A stretch of DNA of 33,408 nucleotides, taken from positions 1 through 33,408 of the forward strand of contig JALZUT010000202.1 of the NCBI GenBank assembly GCA_023300575.1. Direction: 5' to 3'. Below the pieces are notes generated by a model. The model was not told the origin of the DNA. It saw only the letters and a list, made by a program, of their open reading frames with translations, and made no database searches. The DNA comes from Olleya sp. GTDB taxonomy: Bacteria > Bacteroidota > Bacteroidia > Flavobacteriales > Flavobacteriaceae. Shown in pieces: positions 28,897 through 33,408 of this stretch; position 1 is the first letter of the stretch; each line of letters starts with the position of its first letter. Both the position numbers and the translations under genes were made by a program.

Positions 28897-29835
28897 ATGA
28901 ATATGAAAAAAATAACAGTATTATTAGCAGTATTTGCCATTTCTTTTGCAGGAATAGCCCAAGAAGATGACAACTCAACTAGAAGTAATGTTCAAGAATT
29001 TACACCTAGTAAATTATTAAGTAAAGGACAATGGGATATTAAGTTTTTTAATAGCTTATATACACAAACAAAACAAACAGGAGCTGGAACTGGAGAATCA
29101 TTTGATATTGATAGACAAAATTTTTTCACAAACACTACAGAAGTTTTTACTGGTGTAAGTGAAAATTCAAGAATAAATGTGGGTCTTGTCTTTCAAATAA
29201 GATCTAATAATTATGGTGGGCAAAGTGCTTTAAGCGTATTTGATTTTGATAACAACTTAGTAGATTCAAGAAGTGGGCTAACTACAATTGCGCCATCTAT
29301 TAGAGTACAACCGTTTGCAAGTGTGCCTAACTTTTCTTTTACAAGTTCAGTATTCTTTTCAATATTTAAAGATGAAGGATTTGCAGGCGAATTTAACGAT
29401 CCAGCATATTTAGATAAGCAAAGTACATTTTGGGAAACAAAATTCTTTTATGATAAAACTTTTGGTGGTGGAGATTGGCAAGTGTTTTATGAGATAGATT
29501 TAGGGTTTAATTTTGGAGAAAAAGGTGTAGATGCAGATTTTAATAACTCTAACGTTGGAGAACGTTTTGCAAATAATAGTTTGTTTTTGCCAGCAAGTGT
29601 TTTTTTAAGTTACTTTCCTTCATCTAAATCTACCTTATTTGTAAATGCACAACAGGCTTTTTTAATTGATTTAGGAAACGAATTTGAGCAAAATTACACA
29701 CAGTTAGGACTAGGTGGTAAATACCAATTAACAGATGTTTTAAATGTAGAAGCTTCATACGGAAAATTTGTTAGAGGAAACAATTTTCAAGGTTTAGGTC
29801 AAACATTTAGCATAGGTTTAAGAGCTTTATTATAG
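28897..29835 (+). CDS. Outer-membrane beta-barrel protein, unknown function
   Basis: Signal peptide (MKKITVLLAVFAISFAGIAQ), alternating amphipathic strands, aromatic strand NFQGLGQTFSIGLRALL at the C-terminus. Confidence 0.72.
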   Translation: MNMKKITVLLAVFAISFAGIAQEDDNSTRSNVQEFTPSKLLSKGQWDIKFFNSLYTQTKQTGAGTGESFDIDRQNFFTNTTEVFTGVSENSRINVGLVFQIRSNNYGGQSALSVFDFDNNLVDSRSGLTTIAPSIRVQPFASVPNFSFTSSVFFSIFKDEGFAGEFNDPAYLDKQSTFWETKFFYDKTFGGGDWQVFYEIDLGFNFGEKGVDADFNNSNVGERFANNSLFLPASVFLSYFPSSKSTLFVNAQQAFLIDLGNEFEQNYTQLGLGGKYQLTDVLNVEASYGKFVRGNNFQGLGQTFSIGLRALL

Positions 29836-29861
29836 TAGTTAATTATTAAATTAAGTAATTT

Positions 29862-29915
29862 AGGCGAATGTAATTTTTAAAACTATGAAATCTAACATTC
29901 GCCTTTTACTTTTTT
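29862..29915 (+). terminator. Terminator-like hairpin enclosing the start codon of the GH113-like gene
   Basis: Perfect 10-bp stem AGGCGAATGT (29862-29871)/ACATTCGCCT (29895-29904), 23-nt loop containing ATG 29885, followed by tttactttttttaattt. Confidence 0.65.
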
Positions 29916-30892
29916 TAATTTGGTTTACCCAATCTTGTACGTCTCAAATATCTAAAATAAACGGAGTAAGTTTTGTGTCTTCAAGAGATAGTGTGACTCA
30001 AAAACACATCAATCCTATTGTTAAAATCAATGCTAATTATGCAGCAGTAATGCCTTTTGGCTTTATTAGAGATGTAACCAATCCAGAGCTAATGTATAAT
30101 AGAAACAGTCAGTGGTTTGGTGAGACAGATAGAGGTATTGTCCAATACATAGCAGAACTCCGTAAGCAAAACATAAAAATCATGGTGAAGCCACATATTT
30201 GGATTTCTCATGGCGAGTTTACAGGTTATCTTAAAATGGAAACTGAAGAAGGCTGGAAAGCTTTAGAAACTTCTTATTCTAAATTTATTTTAGAGTATGC
30301 AAAAACTGCTCAAGACACAAAAGCTGAAATTTTATGTATTGGTACAGAATTAGAACAATTTGTAACAAACAGACCAAAATATTGGGACGAATTAATTACC
30401 AAAATTAAAGCTGTTTACAAAGGGAAGTTAACCTATGCAGCCAATTGGGATGAGTTTAAACGCACACCTTTTTGGAGCAGATTAGATTATATAGGTGTTG
30501 ATGCTTATTTTCCTGTAAGTGATAGTCAAACACCAACTGTAGAAGAATGTCTAGAAGGTTGGAAAACGCATAAATCTGTAATTAAAAACCTTTCTGAAAC
30601 ACATAAAAAACCTATTATATTTACCGAGTTTGGTTACAGAAGTGTTGATTTTTCAGGAAAAGAACCTTGGAAGTCTGACCGTAGTGTGGATACCGTAAAT
30701 CTAGAAGCGCAAAACAATACAACACAAGCGTTATTTGAAACGTTTTGGAAGGAAGATTGGTTTGAAGGTGGTTTTATATGGAAATGGTTTCATAATTATG
30801 AAAAAAGTGGAGGAGAAAACAACAACCGATTTACACCACAAAACAAACCGGTAGAAACAATAATAAAAACACATTACCAGACCTTTAATTAA
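29885..30892 (+). CDS. GH113-like TIM-barrel glycoside hydrolase, lipoprotein-like signal
   Basis: N-terminus LIWFTQSCTSQ (atypical lipobox); IKIMVKPHIWISHG, ILCIGTELEQF, LTYAANWDE, LDYIGVDAYFPVSD, KPIIFTEFGYRS. Confidence 0.85.
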   Translation: MKSNIRLLLFLIWFTQSCTSQISKINGVSFVSSRDSVTQKHINPIVKINANYAAVMPFGFIRDVTNPELMYNRNSQWFGETDRGIVQYIAELRKQNIKIMVKPHIWISHGEFTGYLKMETEEGWKALETSYSKFILEYAKTAQDTKAEILCIGTELEQFVTNRPKYWDELITKIKAVYKGKLTYAANWDEFKRTPFWSRLDYIGVDAYFPVSDSQTPTVEECLEGWKTHKSVIKNLSETHKKPIIFTEFGYRSVDFSGKEPWKSDRSVDTVNLEAQNNTTQALFETFWKEDWFEGGFIWKWFHNYEKSGGENNNRFTPQNKPVETIIKTHYQTFN

Positions 30893-31626
30893 TGAGATAC
30901 TTTTACTTCATATCTATATGTTTTTTGTTAGTTGCTTGCAGCTCGACTGACGATGATATATTAGATTTAGATGTGAGTTTGGCAAATTATATTAAAAACA
31001 GACAAATAGAAACTGGTGCAGTAATTGCATGTTCGGCCAGTAGTGAAGAAAATCCAAATTCAATTTTAACTTTTTTTTATCCAGAATCTGGAGCCGTAAA
31101 TTTTCGGTTGTATAAAACAGAAAATATATTGGTAGACAAATTAGCGTATTCAGAATATATAGAACAAGACCTAAGTAGTACGCCTTTTTTTAATGGGTAT
31201 TTACGACAATATACAACCGATGAGGTTGAAGAAAAATGGATTATTGTAACATATGAATTAGGTGAGGGAATTAAGATTTCTAATCCAATTCGTACCAAAC
31301 AACTTTCTAAACCAACGGTTTGGAATGATGCAGTTATGATAGATCAATCAATGGTTTTAATGCCAGATTTTTCATGGCAAGCCAATGCATTACAAGATAA
31401 TGCTATTTATTTTCAAGTTGTATCAAAAGCTAATGACGATTTGGTTTCTGGAACTTATACATTTGAAAATAGATTTAAGTTTTATGATGTATCAAACGTC
31501 GTTTTAAATATAACAGAAGGTATTCCTATGCTAGAAAATAATTCAAATTACAAGTTTACCTTAATGGACGTGAGTTTAGATAACTGGGTAAATTTAGTTT
31601 CACAAAAAACATTTCAATCACTATGA
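30892..31626 (+). CDS. Lipoprotein of unknown function
   Basis: Lipobox FLLVACSSTDDD; start overlaps the GH113 stop (TAATG); stop overlaps the next start (ATGA). Confidence 0.75.
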   Translation: MRYFYFISICFLLVACSSTDDDILDLDVSLANYIKNRQIETGAVIACSASSEENPNSILTFFYPESGAVNFRLYKTENILVDKLAYSEYIEQDLSSTPFFNGYLRQYTTDEVEEKWIIVTYELGEGIKISNPIRTKQLSKPTVWNDAVMIDQSMVLMPDFSWQANALQDNAIYFQVVSKANDDLVSGTYTFENRFKFYDVSNVVLNITEGIPMLENNSNYKFTLMDVSLDNWVNLVSQKTFQSL

Positions 31627-32885
31627 AAAGAACGCTTTTATCACTTGTTCTTATACTAGTATTAATAGACGCGTATTCTCAGAATACTGTTTCAGAGTTA
31701 TTAGTTCAAGGAAATAAAAAAACAAAATCCACTTTCTTAAAGCGACTCGCTTTAGTAAAGCCCGGAACAGCTTTAGATACATTAGTAATAGATGCAGATA
31801 TAAGACGATTAAAATTACTGCCTTCTATAGCAAATGCTAGTTATAAAGTGATTTTAAAAGAAGACAAATCATACGATGTTGTATATACTCTTGAAGAGAA
31901 TTTTACAATTATTCCAGGCCTAAATATCGCTACAGATAATAATGGAGAATTTTCTTATAGACTATCTTTATTTGAATTTAATTTATTAGGAAGTAATCAA
32001 CTTATAGGTGGTTTCTATAGTAAGAATGTGTTTGATTCTTATGGAGCCTTTTGGGAGGCTCCTTATATTTTTACTAGAAAACTAGGTATAGGGATTAGCT
32101 ATCAAAATTTAGTGTCTCAAGAACCTGTTTTTTTTGAAAATGATAATCAAGTAGATTATAGATTTGATACAAAAACTTTTGAAACCTATTTAATTTATGA
32201 GCATAATTTCCATAACCGTTTTCAATTAGGTTTTAACGTATTTAAAGAAGAATATTCATTTTTAGAAGGTAATGTTCCAGATGGGGCTCCAACCGAATTA
32301 GATGCTAATAAAACAGCAATAGTTGGAGAATATGAGTATAATAATATTAATATAGATTATCAATACAGCCAAGGTTTTAGAAGCTTACTAACCTACAGAT
32401 TTGTAAGTGGAGGTAATGATTTGTTAAAAAACTTTTTTATTGGAAGAAATGATTTTGAGTATTTTAAACGAATAGGTGAAAAAGGAAATTTTGCTAATAG
32501 ATTAAGATTAGGTTTTGCCACTAATGATACTACACCTTTTGCCCCATTTGCAGTAGATAATCAATTAAATATTAGAGGAGCAGGAAATACAATTGATAGA
32601 GGTACAGCATCTATAGTACTTAATACAGAATATAGGCATACATTATATGAAAGAGGTTGGTTTGTGTTGCAAAGTAATCTTTTTTTAGATGTTGGTTCTT
32701 GGCGTAATCCAGGCGGTGATTTGAAACAGTTAATTGATGGTAGTACTATAAGGTTTCATCCAGGAGCTGGTATAAGATTTATTCATAAAAGAATATTTAA
32801 TGCTGTATTTAGACTAGATTACGGTTATGGTATTGGCGATAATGCAAGTAGAGGAATAGTTTTTGGTATTGGACAATATTTTTAA
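31623..32885 (+). CDS. Omp85/BamA-TamA-like outer-membrane protein with one short POTRA-like N-terminus
   Basis: VSELLVQGNKKTKSTFLKRLALVKPGTALDTLVIDADIRRLKLLPSIANASYKV resembles a POTRA unit; NIRGAGNTIDRGTASIVLNTEYRHTL resembles the Omp85 (V/I)RG motif; terminal strand FGIGQYF. Confidence 0.72.
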   Translation: MKRTLLSLVLILVLIDAYSQNTVSELLVQGNKKTKSTFLKRLALVKPGTALDTLVIDADIRRLKLLPSIANASYKVILKEDKSYDVVYTLEENFTIIPGLNIATDNNGEFSYRLSLFEFNLLGSNQLIGGFYSKNVFDSYGAFWEAPYIFTRKLGIGISYQNLVSQEPVFFENDNQVDYRFDTKTFETYLIYEHNFHNRFQLGFNVFKEEYSFLEGNVPDGAPTELDANKTAIVGEYEYNNINIDYQYSQGFRSLLTYRFVSGGNDLLKNFFIGRNDFEYFKRIGEKGNFANRLRLGFATNDTTPFAPFAVDNQLNIRGAGNTIDRGTASIVLNTEYRHTLYERGWFVLQSNLFLDVGSWRNPGGDLKQLIDGSTIRFHPGAGIRFIHKRIFNAVFRLDYGYGIGDNASRGIVFGIGQYF

Positions 32886-32920
32886 TTTTACAAGGTTTAC
32901 TTTTGTAATAAATTAATTAA

Positions 32921-33408
32921 ATGATAAAGAAGGCTCTAATTTTATTTTGCTTGTTTTTAAATGTATTAAGTTTTGCTCAGGATAAAATGGTTCTGAATAT
33001 AAAAGTGCAAGGCAATAAAAAACTTAAAAGCGCTTTTGTTATGAAAATTGCAAAAGTAAAAGTAGGAGCAGTTTTAGATTCTACATTATTAGAAGAAGAC
33101 ATAAAGTTGTTAAAGCGTTTGCCTTCTATTTCACACGCATACTATCAAGTGTTTTATTCTCATGATAATTTATATAATGTTTTTTATAACATAGAAGAAA
33201 ACTTTACTATTATACCTTCAGTAAGTGTATATACAACTAATGATGACGAATTTGCATACAGAGCAGGACTATACGAATATAACTTTTTAGGACAAAACAT
33301 TACTTTTGGAGGTTTTTATCAAAAAGATATTTTTTCATCTTATGGTATCAACTTTAGAGCGCCTTTTTTATTTAGTCGTCAATTTGGTTTGGCACTTAAT
33401 CATCAAGA
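32921..33408 (+). CDS. Tandem paralog of the preceding Omp85-like gene (3' truncated by window edge)
   Basis: Manual translation MIKKALILFCLFLNVLSFAQDKMVLNIKVQGNKKLKSAFVMKIAKVKVGAVLDSTLLEEDIKLLKRLPSISHAYYQVFYSHDNLYNVFYNIEENFTIIPSV... aligns without large gaps to the 31623 gene. Not in the ORF track because it runs off the edge. Confidence 0.8.
   Translation, partial: MIKKALILFCLFLNVLSFAQDKMVLNIKVQGNKKLKSAFVMKIAKVKVGAVLDSTLLEEDIKLLKRLPSISHAYYQVFYSHDNLYNVFYNIEENFTIIPSVSVYTTNDDEFAYRAGLYEYNFLGQNITFGGFYQKDIFSSYGINFRAPFLFSRQFGLALNHQ

Noticed and set aside
1-33408. Prophage, transposon, integron or defence island
   Set aside because: No transposase, integrase, phage structural or nuclease-defence genes recognised; the tRNA-Ser has no adjacent integrase or visible att duplication.

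Overview
AT-rich chromosomal window that reads as a Flavobacteriaceae-type Bacteroidota genome; taxonomy is inferred from protein style, TAnnTTTG-type -7 boxes and operon content. Left to right it contains: a truncated ECF-type sigma factor and a membrane TPR/anti-sigma-like partner; TatD; type I L-asparaginase; tRNA-Ser(GGA); an ExbB/X/ExbD/ExbD/beta-barrel operon; rpoN and asnS; an MMPL/RND transporter, a DUF5686-like protein and a TlpA-like thioredoxin; and the housekeeping run rplM-rpsI-rpsB-tsf-pyrH-frr on the minus strand. Next come a small frameshifted membrane-protein gene and a tightly packed minus-strand operon: FAD/NAD oxidoreductase, NapH/NosR-like 4Fe-4S membrane protein, YwqK/MORN-like 23-residue repeat protein, DPM1-like GT2, BcsA-like processive GT2 and a GT-C transferase. 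Divergent from it are DUF547 and an outer-membrane barrel gene, then a coupled GH113-like lipoprotein, a second lipoprotein and a mini-Omp85-like gene, followed by a tandem Omp85-like paralog cut by the window edge. Most of the window is ordinary. The points most worth a second look are: (i) the redox + repeat-protein + glycosyltransferase operon; (ii) the single-POTRA Omp85-like tandem pair coupled to a glycosidase lipoprotein; (iii) a terminator-like hairpin enclosing the glycosidase start codon; (iv) a 73-codon coding-like extension in the +1 frame after the 101-aa ORF, missing from the ORF track; (v) several palindromic intergenic elements.
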